Source: Acidobacteriota bacterium
Lineage (GTDB): Bacteria; Acidobacteriota; Vicinamibacteria; Vicinamibacterales; UBA2999
Length of the DNA stretch: 55,195 nucleotides
Direction of reading: 5' to 3'
Assembly: GCA_016789705.1 (NCBI GenBank)
Contig: JAEUQR010000171.1
Coordinates: 1 to 55,195, forward strand
Position 1 is the stretch's first letter; the number at the start of each line of letters is the position of its first letter. The position numbers were made by a program, and so were the translations under genes. This document shows, piece by piece, positions 17,916 through 27,708 of the stretch. A model generated the notes under the pieces. That model was not told where the DNA came from. It worked only from the letters and a program-made list of their open reading frames with translations, and did no database searches.

Positions 17916-20198
17916 ATGACCGCCGCACGGCTCGTGCCGTCCGCACGTTCCGTGCGGCCCGTTCTTGCGATTGCCGGGATCGTCCTCGGCAGCGCGCTCC
18001 TCACCGCGCAGGCGCTCGACCGGGCCGCGGTCGACGCGCGGCTCGGCCGCATCTTCCAGGACGGCGCCTACGAGCCGCCGGCCTTCGGGCCGGCGCGCTG
18101 GCTGACCGACGGCACCGCGTATTCCACGGTGGAACCGTCCGGCCCGGGCGGCGGCACCGACCTCGTGCGCTACGACGCCGCGACCGGTGCGCGCACCGTG
18201 CTCGTCGCCTCCGCCCGGCTCGTGCCTTCCGGTCGCACGGCGGCGCTCGCCATCCGCGACTACACCTGGTCCACCGACGGCGCCCGCCTGCTCGTCTTCA
18301 CCAACACCACACGTGTCTGGCGCCAGCACACACGCGGCGACTACTGGGTACTGGACGTGGCGTCCGGCCGGCTGCGACAGCTCGGCGGCGACGCGCCGCC
18401 TTCGTCGCTGATGTTCGCCAAGTTCTCGCCCGACGGCACCCGCGTGGCATACGTGCGCGCGAACAACCTCTACGTCGAGACCATCGACACCGGCGCCATC
18501 ACGCCGCTCACGACCACCGGGTCGGCCACGGTCATCAACGGTACGAGCGACTGGGTCTACGAAGAGGAACTCGGCGTGCGTGACGGCTTCCGCTGGAGTC
18601 CCGACGGCCGCCGCCTCGCCTACTGGCAGTTCGACACGGCCGGCGTCGGCATCTTCTCGCTCATCAACAACACCGACACGACCTATCCGGTCGTCACGTC
18701 CATTCCCTACCCGAAACCGGGCACGGCCAACAGCGCCGTCCGCATCGGCGTCGTCGCCGCGACCGGCGGCGAGACGACGTGGATGGCGACGCCCGGCGAT
18801 GCGCGCGACGACTACCTGGCGCGCCTCGAGTGGCGCGATGCCAACACGGTGGCCATCCAGCAGCTCAACCGGCTGCAGAACCAGCAGGATCTGCTGACCG
18901 CGGACGCCACGACCGGCGCCGTCACCCGCGTCTTCCGCGATCGCGCCGAGACGTGGCTCGACGTCGTGGACACGGTGCGCTGGGTGAACGGCGGCACCTC
19001 GTTCCTGTGGACCAGCGAGCGCGACGGCTGGCGTCATGTGTATCGCGCCGCCGCCGACGGCAGCGTGACCACCCCGGTGACGCGCTTCGAAGCCGACATC
19101 CTGCAACTGCTCGGCACCGACACCGATGACTCGTGGGTGTACTTCACCGCGTCGCCGACGGATGCCACGGCCAGCTATCTCTACCGCGCGCGCGCGAACG
19201 GCGAGGGCGCGCCGGAGCGGGTGACACCGGCCGACCAGCCGGGCACGCACACGTACCGGCTCGCGCCCGGCGGACGCCTCGCCTTCCACACCTGGTCGCG
19301 GTTCGACGTGCCGCCGACCACCGACGTCGTCGAGTTGCCGAGCCACCGGGTGCTGCGCACGCTCACGGACACGACGGCCCTGCGCGCCGCGATCGCGCCG
19401 CTCGTCGCCCGGCCGGTCGAGTTCTTCACGGTGGACGTCGGCGGTGGCGTCACGCTCGACGGGTGGATGCTGAAGCCCTCGACGTTCGATCCGGCGAAGC
19501 GGTATCCGCTGCTCGTGCACGTGTACGGCGAACCGGCCGGTGTCACGGTGACCAACCGCTGGGCCGGCGCGACCGGCCTCTTCCACCGGACGCTGGCCGA
19601 TGCCGGGTACGTCGTCGTGAGCATGGACAACCGCGGGACCCCGGCGCCGAAGGGTGCGCCGTGGCGCAAGGTGGTCTACGGCGCGGTGGGCGATCTCTCG
19701 TCGCGTGAACAGGCCGCCGGCGTCAAGGCCCTGCTCGCGCGGCACCCGTTTCTCGACACCAGCCGCGTGGGCATCTGGGGCTGGAGCGGCGGCGGCTCGA
19801 ACACGCTGAACGCGATGTTCCGCTTCCCCGACGTGTATCACGTGGGCGTGTCGGTGGCGCCGGTGCCCGATCAGACGCTCTACGACACGATCTATCAGGA
19901 ACGCTACATGGGGCTGCCCGGCCCGAACGCGGCTGGCTACCGCCTGGGCTCCCCCATCCACTTCGCGCAGGGGCTCAAGGGCGACCTGCTCCTCATCCAC
20001 GGGTCCGGCGACGACAACGTGCACGTGCAGGGCACCGAGCGCCTCGTCAACCGCCTCATCGAGCTCGGTAAACCCTTCGACCTCATGATCTACCCCAACC
20101 GCACGCACGCCATCGCCGAGGGCGCCGGCACGACGGTGCACGTCTACCGCAAGATCGCCAAATACTTCCTGGACCATCTGCCGGCGGGCGGCCGATGA
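17916..20198 (+). CDS. S9 family peptidase, dipeptidyl-peptidase IV type
   Basis: A 760-residue exported protein with an N-terminal hydrophobic signal (VLAIAGIVLGSALLTAQ). A beta-propeller fills residues about 60-480, containing the EE motif (DWVYEEELGVRDGF) that binds the substrate N-terminus in DPP-IV. The alpha/beta hydrolase domain follows, with nucleophile Ser624 (GWSGGGS), Asp at 699/700 (GSGDDNVH) and His731 (NRTHAI). Expected activity is release of Xaa-Pro type dipeptides in the periplasm. Its stop overlaps the next start by four bases (ATGA). Confidence 0.93.
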   Translation: MTAARLVPSARSVRPVLAIAGIVLGSALLTAQALDRAAVDARLGRIFQDGAYEPPAFGPARWLTDGTAYSTVEPSGPGGGTDLVRYDAATGARTVLVASARLVPSGRTAALAIRDYTWSTDGARLLVFTNTTRVWRQHTRGDYWVLDVASGRLRQLGGDAPPSSLMFAKFSPDGTRVAYVRANNLYVETIDTGAITPLTTTGSATVINGTSDWVYEEELGVRDGFRWSPDGRRLAYWQFDTAGVGIFSLINNTDTTYPVVTSIPYPKPGTANSAVRIGVVAATGGETTWMATPGDARDDYLARLEWRDANTVAIQQLNRLQNQQDLLTADATTGAVTRVFRDRAETWLDVVDTVRWVNGGTSFLWTSERDGWRHVYRAAADGSVTTPVTRFEADILQLLGTDTDDSWVYFTASPTDATASYLYRARANGEGAPERVTPADQPGTHTYRLAPGGRLAFHTWSRFDVPPTTDVVELPSHRVLRTLTDTTALRAAIAPLVARPVEFFTVDVGGGVTLDGWMLKPSTFDPAKRYPLLVHVYGEPAGVTVTNRWAGATGLFHRTLADAGYVVVSMDNRGTPAPKGAPWRKVVYGAVGDLSSREQAAGVKALLARHPFLDTSRVGIWGWSGGGSNTLNAMFRFPDVYHVGVSVAPVPDQTLYDTIYQERYMGLPGPNAAGYRLGSPIHFAQGLKGDLLLIHGSGDDNVHVQGTERLVNRLIELGKPFDLMIYPNRTHAIAEGAGTTVHVYRKIAKYFLDHLPAGGR

Positions 20199-20821
20199 AG
20201 GTCGCCATCGTCGGTGGCCCCGGCATCGGCAAGAGCACGCTCGTACGGCAGCTCGGGGACCTGTACCACAACGGGTCGTACGGCGAAGGCGAACAGGGCG
20301 TGTGGGATCCACGCGTGCTGGCGGACATCGAAGCCGGCCGCAATCCCGTCGGCGTCACCGCCTACTTCGGCGAACTCTACGACGCCAACTACCGCGACGC
20401 GGCGACCCACGACGGCCCAGGCAAGGTGATCTTCTTCGAAGGCGCGCGCATCACGCTCGAAGCGCACATCCCGGAGTATCCGGCGGCCGTGCACGACGAG
20501 CTGCGCAGGGTGCTGGCCATCGGCGACCGCTGGAACCCCGACGTGGTCATCGTGCTCACCTCGAGCACCGACACGATCGAGAAGCACATCCGCATGCGGG
20601 CCCGGCCGTACGAACGCGCCGAGGAGATGGTGCGCCGCTTCCGCCTCATCGATGCCGAATTCCGCCGCCTGGCGCCGCGCTACCCGAACACCATCGTCAT
20701 CAACCGCGACCAGCGCGAATTCCACGATCGCGACGGGTTGCGGCATATCATCGAGGTGGCGGGGCTGCCGCCGTTCCAGGAAGTGCCCTACCGGGTGATG
20801 GATCGCTACGAGCCCATCTGA
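20195..20821 (+). CDS. P-loop NTPase, deoxynucleoside-kinase/NadR-like
   Basis: A 208-residue cytoplasmic protein. Walker A is GGPGIGKST at residues 7-15. A hydrophobic strand then DG-type turn (KVIFFEGARITLEAHIPE) and a lid-like segment (EKHIRMRARPYERAEEM) match small kinases acting on nucleosides or nicotinamide riboside. The last part (NTIVINRDQREFHDRDGLRHII) is typical of thymidylate/deoxynucleoside-kinase-like ATPases. The substrate is not determined. It is translationally coupled to the S9 peptidase by a four-base overlap, and 35 bases separate it from the P-type ATPase. Confidence 0.7.
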   Translation: MKVAIVGGPGIGKSTLVRQLGDLYHNGSYGEGEQGVWDPRVLADIEAGRNPVGVTAYFGELYDANYRDAATHDGPGKVIFFEGARITLEAHIPEYPAAVHDELRRVLAIGDRWNPDVVIVLTSSTDTIEKHIRMRARPYERAEEMVRRFRLIDAEFRRLAPRYPNTIVINRDQREFHDRDGLRHIIEVAGLPPFQEVPYRVMDRYEPI

Positions 20822-20856
20822 CGGCGGCGCGCGGCAGCGCCGCGCGGGAGAGCGTC

Positions 20857-23310
20857 ATGCAGGGACTCTCGGCCAGCGACGCGGCCACGCGGCTGCGGGA
20901 ACACGGTCCGAACCGGCTGCCCGACGCCGCACCCGATCCGCTGTGGCGCCGCTTCGCACGCCAGTTCCAGAGTCCGCTCATCTACATCCTGCTGTTCGCG
21001 CTGGCCTTCGACGCCGGCTTGTGGCTGGTCGAAGGCGCCGAGGGCTGGCCGATCGAAGCCCTCGCCATCGCCGTCATCCTGCTGCTCAACGCCGCGCTCG
21101 GCGTCTGGCAGGAGCAACGCTCCGAAGCGGCGCTCGCCCGCCTGCGTGAACTGGCCGGCGCCCAGTCGTGGGTGCTGCGCGACGGCGTGCTCACGCGCAT
21201 CGCGAGCACCGAGCTCGTGCCCGGCGACCGCGTGCGGCTCGAAGCCGGCGACCGCGTGCCGGCCGACGGCGTGCTCGACGACGCGCACGGCGTGATGCTC
21301 GACGAGTCGGTGCTCACCGGTGAGTCGGTGCCCGTCGATCGCGCCAGTGGCGAACCGGCGATGAGCGGCACGCTGGTCGTGCGCGGCCGCACGTTCCTCG
21401 ACGTCACCGCGACCGGTCCGGCCAGTGCGATGGGACGCCTGGCGGCGCTGCTCGGCGGCATCCGCGCCGGCACGACGCCGCTCGAACGCCGCGTGGACGC
21501 CCTTGGCCGGCGCATCGCCGTGTGGGTCCTGGCGCTCGCTGCCGTGCTCGGCGTGGCGGGGGTCGCGGCCGAAGGCTGGCCCCGCGCACCCGAGATGGTC
21601 ATCTTCGCCGTGGCACTCGCCGTGGCCGCGGTGCCGGAAGGACTGCCGGCGGTGCTCACCGTGGCACTCGCGCTCGGCGTGGAACGCATGGCCAGGCACC
21701 GCGCGGTGGTGCGGCGGCTGGCCGCGGTTGAAGCGCTCGGGTCGGTCACGGTCATCTGCACCGACAAGACCGGCACGCTCACGGAAAACCGGATGGACGT
21801 CCGCGCGCTCGATGCCGTCGACACGCGGCGTGCGCTCACGGCGATGGTGCTCGCAAGCGATGCCGACCTCGCCACCGGGGCCGGCGACCCGCTGGATCTC
21901 GGGTTGTTGCGGTTTGCCGCGGCGGCCGGCCACGACCCCGCCACGGTGCGCGCGGCACATCCGCCCGTCTCCGAGCGCCCCTTCGACAGCGCATGGAAGT
22001 TCGCCCGCGCGAGCGTGCGCGACGGCAGCGCGCCGGTCAGTTACCTGAAGGGTGCGCCCGAAGTGCTCATCGCGCAGAGTGTGCTGACCGACGACGCCCG
22101 CGCGTCGTGGCTGGAAAAAGCCGAGGCCTATGCGCGCGAGGGCCACCGCGTCATCGCCCTGGCGACGGCCCGCGGCGAGGCAGAGACCGATCTCACCCTG
22201 CTCGGCCTGGCGCTCCTGTGGGATCCTCCACGCGCCGAGGTGCCCGGGGCCGTGCAGACAGCCCAGGCCGCGGGCATCCGCGTCGTGATGATTACCGGTG
22301 ACCATCCGGCCACCGCGCTGGCCGTCGCCGCGCGCATCGGCATACCCGCCGTGCGCGTGCTGACCGGCGAAGACCTCGACCGGCTCGAGAGCGGCGGACT
22401 GGCCGCGGCCCAGCACGACGTGCAGGTGTTCGCGCGCGTGCGCCCCGAACAGAAGCTCGCCATCATTGAAGTGCTGCAGCGGCGCGGCGAGATCGTGGCG
22501 ATGACGGGCGACGGCGTGAACGATGCGCCGGCGCTCAAACGCGCCGACATCGGCGTGGCGATGGGCCAGCGCGGCTCCGACGTCACCCGCGAAGTGGCCG
22601 ACCTGGTGCTGCTCGACGACAACTTCGCCACCATCGTCGGCGCCGTCGAGGAAGGCCGCAGCATCTACGAGAACATCCAGAAGTTCCTGCGCTTCCTCTT
22701 CTCGACGAACCTCTCCGAGGTCCTGCTCATCGCCCTTGGTGCGCTCGCCGCCTTCGCCTGGGATCTGCGTGACGGCGAGGGGGCGCTGCTGCTGCCGCTC
22801 ACCGCGGCGCAGATTCTCTGGATCAACCTCGTGACCGACGGCGTGCCGGCGCTGGCCCTGGCCTTCGACCGCACGCCTGGCGTGATGCAGCAGCCACCAC
22901 GGCCGCCGCAGGCGCCGCTGCTCGACCGGCCGTCGATGCGTTTCGTGGCCGGCGCCGGCAGCCTCAAGGCGCTGCTGGCGCTGGGCCTGCTGTGGCTCGT
23001 GCCCCGGCTCGGCCACGACGTCGATGCGGCACGCGCCGTCGCCTTCCACTTCATGGCGATCGGCCAGTTGCTGCTCACCTATCCGGCCCGCCACACCTGG
23101 ACGCATCCGCTGCCGAACCGCTACCTGCATGCGGCCGTCGGCCTGGGCGTGCTGATTCAACTCGCGGCGGCGTGGCTGCCGCTGACCTCGCAACTGCTCG
23201 GCCACGCCAGCCTGCCGCTGCCCCTCTGGGCGCTGGTCTTCGGCGCCGCCATCGCCTCGTGGGCGTGCGCGGAAGGGGTGGCACGGCTCGTGTGGCAGCA
23301 GGCGCGATAG
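20857..23310 (+). CDS. P-type ATPase, Ca2+-transporting (type IIA-like)
   Basis: An 817-residue membrane pump. The ATG at 20857 follows GGGAG; the open frame upstream overlaps the kinase gene and is discarded. Order: cation-ATPase N-terminal segment, M1-M2, actuator domain with the TGES loop (LTGESVPV), M3-M4 with PEGLPA, phosphorylation site Asp303 (DKTGTLT), a compact nucleotide domain, the hinge ([17 protein letters not shown]), then M5-M10. The acid residues expected for Ca2+ site II are present: Glu in PEGLPA, Asn and Glu in STNLSEV, and N..TD in [11 protein letters not shown]. It is shorter than many IIA pumps, mainly in the nucleotide domain. Other divalent cations are possible. Confidence 0.9.
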   Translation: MQGLSASDAATRLREHGPNRLPDAAPDPLWRRFARQFQSPLIYILLFALAFDAGLWLVEGAEGWPIEALAIAVILLLNAALGVWQEQRSEAALARLRELAGAQSWVLRDGVLTRIASTELVPGDRVRLEAGDRVPADGVLDDAHGVMLDESVLTGESVPVDRASGEPAMSGTLVVRGRTFLDVTATGPASAMGRLAALLGGIRAGTTPLERRVDALGRRIAVWVLALAAVLGVAGVAAEGWPRAPEMVIFAVALAVAAVPEGLPAVLTVALALGVERMARHRAVVRRLAAVEALGSVTVICTDKTGTLTENRMDVRALDAVDTRRALTAMVLASDADLATGAGDPLDLGLLRFAAAAGHDPATVRAAHPPVSERPFDSAWKFARASVRDGSAPVSYLKGAPEVLIAQSVLTDDARASWLEKAEAYAREGHRVIALATARGEAETDLTLLGLALLWDPPRAEVPGAVQTAQAAGIRVVMITGDHPATALAVAARIGIPAVRVLTGEDLDRLESGGLAAAQHDVQVFARVRPEQKLAIIEVLQRRGEIVAMTGDGVNDAPALKRADIGVAMGQRGSDVTREVADLVLLDDNFATIVGAVEEGRSIYENIQKFLRFLFSTNLSEVLLIALGALAAFAWDLRDGEGALLLPLTAAQILWINLVTDGVPALALAFDRTPGVMQQPPRPPQAPLLDRPSMRFVAGAGSLKALLALGLLWLVPRLGHDVDAARAVAFHFMAIGQLLLTYPARHTWTHPLPNRYLHAAVGLGVLIQLAAAWLPLTSQLLGHASLPLPLWALVFGAAIASWACAEGVARLVWQQAR

Positions 23311-23321
23311 GATCGCAGGTC

Positions 23322-23678
23322 GTGAGCCGCGACAACTCCCGTCCCGTCTACTCCACCGCCACCGGCCGGATGTGTCCTACCTGCGGCTGGCCGGATCGCG
23401 ACTGCAAGTGCTCCAGCCAGTTCGCGCGTGATGTGGCCGTGCCGGCGAAGGTCGTGGCCAAGCTGCGGCTCGAGAAGAAGGGCCGCGGCGGCAAGACCGT
23501 GACCGTCGTCTACGACCTGCCGCTGAACCAGGCGTTCCTGAAGGACCTCGCCGGCGAACTGAAGCGCCTGTGCGGCGTGGGTGGCGCCGTGGCCGAGAAC
23601 ACGGTCGAAATCCAGGGCGACCAGATGGCGCGCATCCGGCCGTTGCTCACCGCCAAAGGCTGGACTGTCAAGGGCTGA
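23322..23678 (+). CDS. SUI1-domain translation factor (YciH-like)
   Basis: A 118-residue protein starting at GTG 23322. A four-Cys cluster (MCPTCGWPDRDCKCS) near residues 17-30 precedes the SUI1/eIF1 fold (KLRLEKKGRGGKTVTVVYDL, then LAGELKRLCGVGGAV and a terminal GDQMARIRPLLTAKGW). Bacterial SUI1 proteins bind the ribosome and influence start selection; the physiological role is uncertain. TAGGAT lies 8 bases upstream of GTG. The stop and the next ATG share one base (TGATG), coupling it to the HrpB helicase. Confidence 0.88.
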   Translation: MSRDNSRPVYSTATGRMCPTCGWPDRDCKCSSQFARDVAVPAKVVAKLRLEKKGRGGKTVTVVYDLPLNQAFLKDLAGELKRLCGVGGAVAENTVEIQGDQMARIRPLLTAKGWTVKG

Positions 23679-26044
23679 TGCTCGTTCCACTCCCCATCGA
23701 CGCCCGATTGCCCGCCGTCGTCGACGCGCTCGCCGCGCGCCGTGCCGCCGTGCTCGTGGCGACGCCTGGCGCCGGCAAGACCACGCGCGTGCCGCCGGCG
23801 CTCGTAGACCAGGGCCGCGTGCTCGTGCTGCAGCCGCGCCGCGTTGCCGTGCGCGCGGTGGCAACGCGCATCGCCGAGGAACGCGGCTGGACGCTCGGCC
23901 GCGAGGTCGGCTGGCACATCCGCTTCGAGAAACGCTACGCCGCCACGACGCCGCTGGTCGTCGTGACGGAAGGCATCCTCACGGCGCGGCTGCAGCAGGA
24001 TCCGCTGCTCTCGGACGTCGCGACGGTGGTGCTCGACGAGTTCCACGAGCGCAGCATCCATGCGGACCTCGGCCTCGCGCTCGTGCGTCAGGCGTGGCTC
24101 GCGCGCGACGACCTGCGCGTGCTCGTGATGTCGGCCACGCTCGACACGGCGCCCGTCGCGCGTTTCCTCGGCGACTGCCCGGTCATCGATGTCCCTGGCG
24201 CCACCCACCCGCTCACGATCGACTACGCGCCCGGCGAGTCGATGGCCGCGGCGGTGCGCCAGGTGTGGCCGCGCGCGGCCGGGCACGTGCTCTGTTTCCT
24301 GCCGGGCGCGCGCGAGATCGAGCGTGCGCGCACGGACCTGGCGGTGGGCGGCCCGCCGCTCGATGCCGAGGTGCTGCCGCTCCACGGCTCGCTCGACGGC
24401 GACCAGCAGGACGCGGCGCTGCGGCCCTCCACGCGCCGGCGCGTCATTCTCGCGACGAACCTCGCCGAGACGTCGCTCACCGTGCCGGGCGTCTCGACGG
24501 TGGTCGACGGCGGCCTCGTGAAGGTGGCGCGCTACGATGCCGAACGCGGCATCGACCACCTCGTCACCGAACGCGTCACGCTCGACAGTGCCGACCAGCG
24601 CGCCGGCCGTGCCGCCCGCCTGGGCCCGGGGCTCGCGCGCCGCCTGTGGGATGCGCGCGACCGGCTGCGCCCGACGCGCGAGCCCGACATCGCACGCGTG
24701 GATCTCTCCGGCCCGGCGCTCGACCTGCTCGTGTGGGGCGCGAACCCGTGGACGTTCGTGTGGTTCGAGCGTCCGCGCGACGAGCGGCTCGAGCACGCCC
24801 TCGAGGTGCTGGCGCGTCTCGGCGCGGTCACGGACGACATTCGAGCGCCGGTGGTCACGGCGCTCGGCCGCGAGCTGCAGCGCCTGCCGGTCCATCCCAG
24901 GCTCGCACGCATCCTCGTCGAAGGCGGTGGGGCCTTCGACGTCGCCGCCGCCTGCGCGCTGCTCTCCGAGGGGCGCACCTTCGCGGTCGGCGCGGCGACC
25001 ACGTCGTGCGACCTGCTCGCGGATCTCGATCGATTCGGCGCGCAGCCGCCGCATGTGCGGCAACTCGCGCGTGAGCTGCAGCGGCTCGCCGGTGGCGACG
25101 CCACGCGCGAGCGAGAGGGCACGAGCCGTGTCGACGAGGCACGGCTGCGGCGCGCGCTCTTTGCCGGCTTCGCCGACCGGCTCGCGCGACGCCGTGCCGC
25201 GGGCGCCGACCGCCTCGTGCTTGCCTCGGGACACGGCGCCTCGCTTGGCCGTGAATCGGGCGTGCGCGAGAGCGAGTTCCTGGTCGCGCTCGATGTCACG
25301 GCCGCGACACGCGACGGCGCGGCCGAAGCGCGCGTGCGTCTGGCGAGCGCGGTGGACGCCGCGTGGATCACGCCGACCGCCGTCGAGACCGTGCATCGCC
25401 TCGAGGCCGCGAGCGGGCGCGTGAAGGCGTTCGACGTCGCGCGCGCCGGCACGCTCGTGCTGAGCGAGCGCCCGGTGGCCGTGGACCCGATGGCGGCCGC
25501 GGCCCTGCTCGCCGACGCCTGGTTCGCCGCGACACCGCGCGGCGACGAGGCGGCGCTCATCCGGCGCCTGCGATTCGCCGGCCTCGACGTCGATCTGCCC
25601 GGGCTGGTTCGCGCAGCCGCGCTCGCCGCCTCGACCGTGCGCGAAATCGACCTCGCGGCCCATCTGCCCTACGACGTGCGGACGAGGCTCGACGAGGCGG
25701 CGCCCGACGGCCTGCCGGTGCCGAGCGGACGCCGGGCCCCGCTCACCTACGCGGACGACGGCACCGTGGTGGCCGCGGTCAAGCTGCAGGAGCTCTTCGG
25801 CCTCGCCGAGACGCCCGTGCTCGGTCCGCGGCGGGTGCCGGTCACTTTCAGCCTGCTCGCCCCGAACGGGCGTGCGGTTCAGACAACGCGCGACCTGCGG
25901 AGTTTTTGGCAGGGGGCCTACCAAGAAGTCCGCAGGGAGCTGCGCGGACGTTACCCGAAACACCCCTGGCCCGAGGACCCGTGGACGGCCGTGCCGACCC
26001 ACCGCACCACTCGGGCCCCAGGAAAGACGCCTCCGGCGCGGTAA
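23678..26044 (+). CDS. hrpB: ATP-dependent RNA helicase HrpB
   Basis: A 788-residue DEAH-type helicase. Walker A is ATPGAGKTT with Lys34; motif II is LDEFHERS; motif III is MSATLDT; motif VI is QRAGRAARL. After the two RecA-like domains come the helicase-associated HA2 region and the HrpB-specific C-terminal domain (LLAPNGRAVQTTRDLRSFW, then a YPKHPWPEDPW motif). ATG 23678 is used because it begins the normal HrpB start (LPIDARLPAVVDAL) and overlaps the SUI1 stop. Its exact RNA substrate in bacteria is unclear; the link with SUI1 hints at ribosome or mRNA handling. Confidence 0.93.
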   Translation: MLVPLPIDARLPAVVDALAARRAAVLVATPGAGKTTRVPPALVDQGRVLVLQPRRVAVRAVATRIAEERGWTLGREVGWHIRFEKRYAATTPLVVVTEGILTARLQQDPLLSDVATVVLDEFHERSIHADLGLALVRQAWLARDDLRVLVMSATLDTAPVARFLGDCPVIDVPGATHPLTIDYAPGESMAAAVRQVWPRAAGHVLCFLPGAREIERARTDLAVGGPPLDAEVLPLHGSLDGDQQDAALRPSTRRRVILATNLAETSLTVPGVSTVVDGGLVKVARYDAERGIDHLVTERVTLDSADQRAGRAARLGPGLARRLWDARDRLRPTREPDIARVDLSGPALDLLVWGANPWTFVWFERPRDERLEHALEVLARLGAVTDDIRAPVVTALGRELQRLPVHPRLARILVEGGGAFDVAAACALLSEGRTFAVGAATTSCDLLADLDRFGAQPPHVRQLARELQRLAGGDATREREGTSRVDEARLRRALFAGFADRLARRRAAGADRLVLASGHGASLGRESGVRESEFLVALDVTAATRDGAAEARVRLASAVDAAWITPTAVETVHRLEAASGRVKAFDVARAGTLVLSERPVAVDPMAAAALLADAWFAATPRGDEAALIRRLRFAGLDVDLPGLVRAAALAASTVREIDLAAHLPYDVRTRLDEAAPDGLPVPSGRRAPLTYADDGTVVAAVKLQELFGLAETPVLGPRRVPVTFSLLAPNGRAVQTTRDLRSFWQGAYQEVRRELRGRYPKHPWPEDPWTAVPTHRTTRAPGKTPPAR

Positions 26045-26136
26045 GCGGGCGCAGGGCGCCCACGTCGGTGTCACGCCATGTCTTGCGGCATTCCGTTTGC
26101 ACGCCTTGACCGGTTAACATTCCCAAGGGAGCGCCC

Positions 26137-27639
26137 ATGTTCTGTTCGTGTCACTCGCCGTGGAAACGTGTGGTCATCCTGACAGCGGTGGTCCTTGCCC
26201 TGTCGTGGATCGCGGCGCAGTCTCCGGCATGGGCGCAGCCCGCCGCCACGAGCTACGCGCCGGCAGGGTGGGACGCCGGCCTGAAGCTCCCGGAAGCGCC
26301 CGACACCAATCCCGACCCGAACATCGTCGAGGTGCACATCACCGCGAAGATGGCCGAGGTGGAGGTGGCGCCGGGCCGCACGGTGCGCGCCTGGACCTAC
26401 AACGGCGGCCTGCCCGGTCCGCTCATCCGCACGAAGGTCGGCAACCGCCTCATCGTCCACTTCGTGAATGAGCTCGACGAACCGACCACCATCCACTGGC
26501 ACGGCGTGCGCGTGCCGATTGAGATGGACGGCGTGCCGGGGATCTCGCAGGAGCCGGTGAAGAAGGGTGAGTCGTTCACCTACGACTTCATCGTGCCCGA
26601 CGCCTCGCTCTACTGGTATCACCCGCACGTGATGTCGGCGGCCCAGGTGGGCTACGGCCTCTACGGCCCGCTGCTCGTCGAAGATGCGAACGACGGCGTC
26701 GGCGTGGCCGACACGACCACGATCGTGCTGAGCGACATCGGCTTCGACAGCAAGGGCACGCTCGAGGACGCGGAGAGCGGCGGCTCGGCCGGCATGGTCT
26801 TCGGCCGCGAAGGCAGCTACGTGCTCGTGAACGGCCGCACGCGGCCCACGATCAAGGCGCGGGCCGGCGCGCCGCAGCGCTGGCGCATCGTCAACACCGC
26901 GAAGAGCCGCTTCTTCTACCTGGACCTCGAAGGGCAGGAATGGACGGTCATCGGGCAGGACGGCGGCCTGCAGGCCAGGTCCACGAAGAGCAACATCCTG
27001 CTCATCACGCCCGGCGAACGCTACGACGTCATCGTGCGGCCGACGGGGAAACCCGGCGCGGAGCTGACCCTGCGCGCGATGCTCTACAACCGCGGCTACG
27101 GCAGCATCGAATACCGCAGCGTGGAGGAGATCATGACGGTGGCGCTCACGAACGAGCCGGCCGTCACGAAGGTCGATCTGCCGGTGGTGTCACGCACCAT
27201 CACGCCGCCGCCGCTCGCCGGCGCCACCCCCGTGCCGGTCGTCTTCACGCTGCCGCCGCAGGAAGCCGGACATTCCGAGTTCCGCATCAACGGCGTGCCC
27301 TACTGGAAGGCCACGCCGTTCAAAGCGAAGCTCGGCGAGACGCAGTTCTGGACGGTGAAGAACGACACCGACTGGGACCACCCGTTCCACCTGCACGGCT
27401 ACTTCTTCATGGTGGTGGATGAGAAGGGCGCGCCCCTCCAGCCGATGGTCTGGAAGGACACGGTCAACATCCCGATGAAGACTACGGCGCGCTTCCTCGT
27501 GACCTTCGACGAACGTCCCGGCACCTGGATGATGCACTGCCACATCCTCGACCACGCCGAGGGCGGGCTCATGGGCACCGTGCAGGTGGGCGACGGTCCG
27601 GCCACCGAGCACACCCATCCGGTGCCGAAGAAGCCGTAG
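26137..27639 (+). CDS. Three-domain multicopper oxidase
   Basis: A 500-residue exported enzyme with a signal peptide (ILTAVVLALSWIAAQSPAWA). All four copper-binding segments are present: H120-W-H122-G, H162-P-H164, H415-P-F-H418-L-H420, and H467-C468-H469 with H473. The residue ten places after Cys468, where the type 1 axial ligand sits, is Leu478 and not Met, with Met479 next. AAGGGAG precedes the ATG, and TAACAT at 26115-26120 could be the -10. Likely roles are phenol or metal-ion oxidation (Cu+, Mn2+). It stands alone, with 92 bases upstream and an ABC-F gene downstream. Confidence 0.9.
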   Translation: MFCSCHSPWKRVVILTAVVLALSWIAAQSPAWAQPAATSYAPAGWDAGLKLPEAPDTNPDPNIVEVHITAKMAEVEVAPGRTVRAWTYNGGLPGPLIRTKVGNRLIVHFVNELDEPTTIHWHGVRVPIEMDGVPGISQEPVKKGESFTYDFIVPDASLYWYHPHVMSAAQVGYGLYGPLLVEDANDGVGVADTTTIVLSDIGFDSKGTLEDAESGGSAGMVFGREGSYVLVNGRTRPTIKARAGAPQRWRIVNTAKSRFFYLDLEGQEWTVIGQDGGLQARSTKSNILLITPGERYDVIVRPTGKPGAELTLRAMLYNRGYGSIEYRSVEEIMTVALTNEPAVTKVDLPVVSRTITPPPLAGATPVPVVFTLPPQEAGHSEFRINGVPYWKATPFKAKLGETQFWTVKNDTDWDHPFHLHGYFFMVVDEKGAPLQPMVWKDTVNIPMKTTARFLVTFDERPGTWMMHCHILDHAEGGLMGTVQVGDGPATEHTHPVPKKP

Positions 27640-27650
27640 GCCTGCATACG

Positions 27651-27663
27651 GGGGTCAGACCCC
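27651..27663. repeat. Short palindrome GGGGTC-A-GACCCC
   Basis: A perfect 6-base inverted repeat with a single-base centre, 11 bases after the multicopper oxidase stop. The GGGGTC core is shared with the larger palindromes at 30970 and 37651, where the sequence reads GGGGTCTGTCAC. It may be a degenerate relative of them or a weak terminator; no T-run follows. Confidence 0.5.
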
Positions 27664-27708
27664 AAACTGATACCCTAGAGGGATCACGGCCCCGCCGTGG
27701 TCCCCACC

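Noticed and set aside
16641..20312. A very long open frame on the minus strand (over 1200 codons)
   Set aside because: It lies antisense to the sugar dehydrogenase and S9 peptidase, both of which have clear family motifs. Its translation is Arg/His/Val-rich without any recognisable domain, as expected for an antisense frame of high-GC codons.
20806..26074. Long minus-strand open frames opposite the P-type ATPase and HrpB
   Set aside because: The plus-strand genes have complete catalytic motifs. The minus frames show the same low-complexity Arg/Gly/His composition and no start signals.
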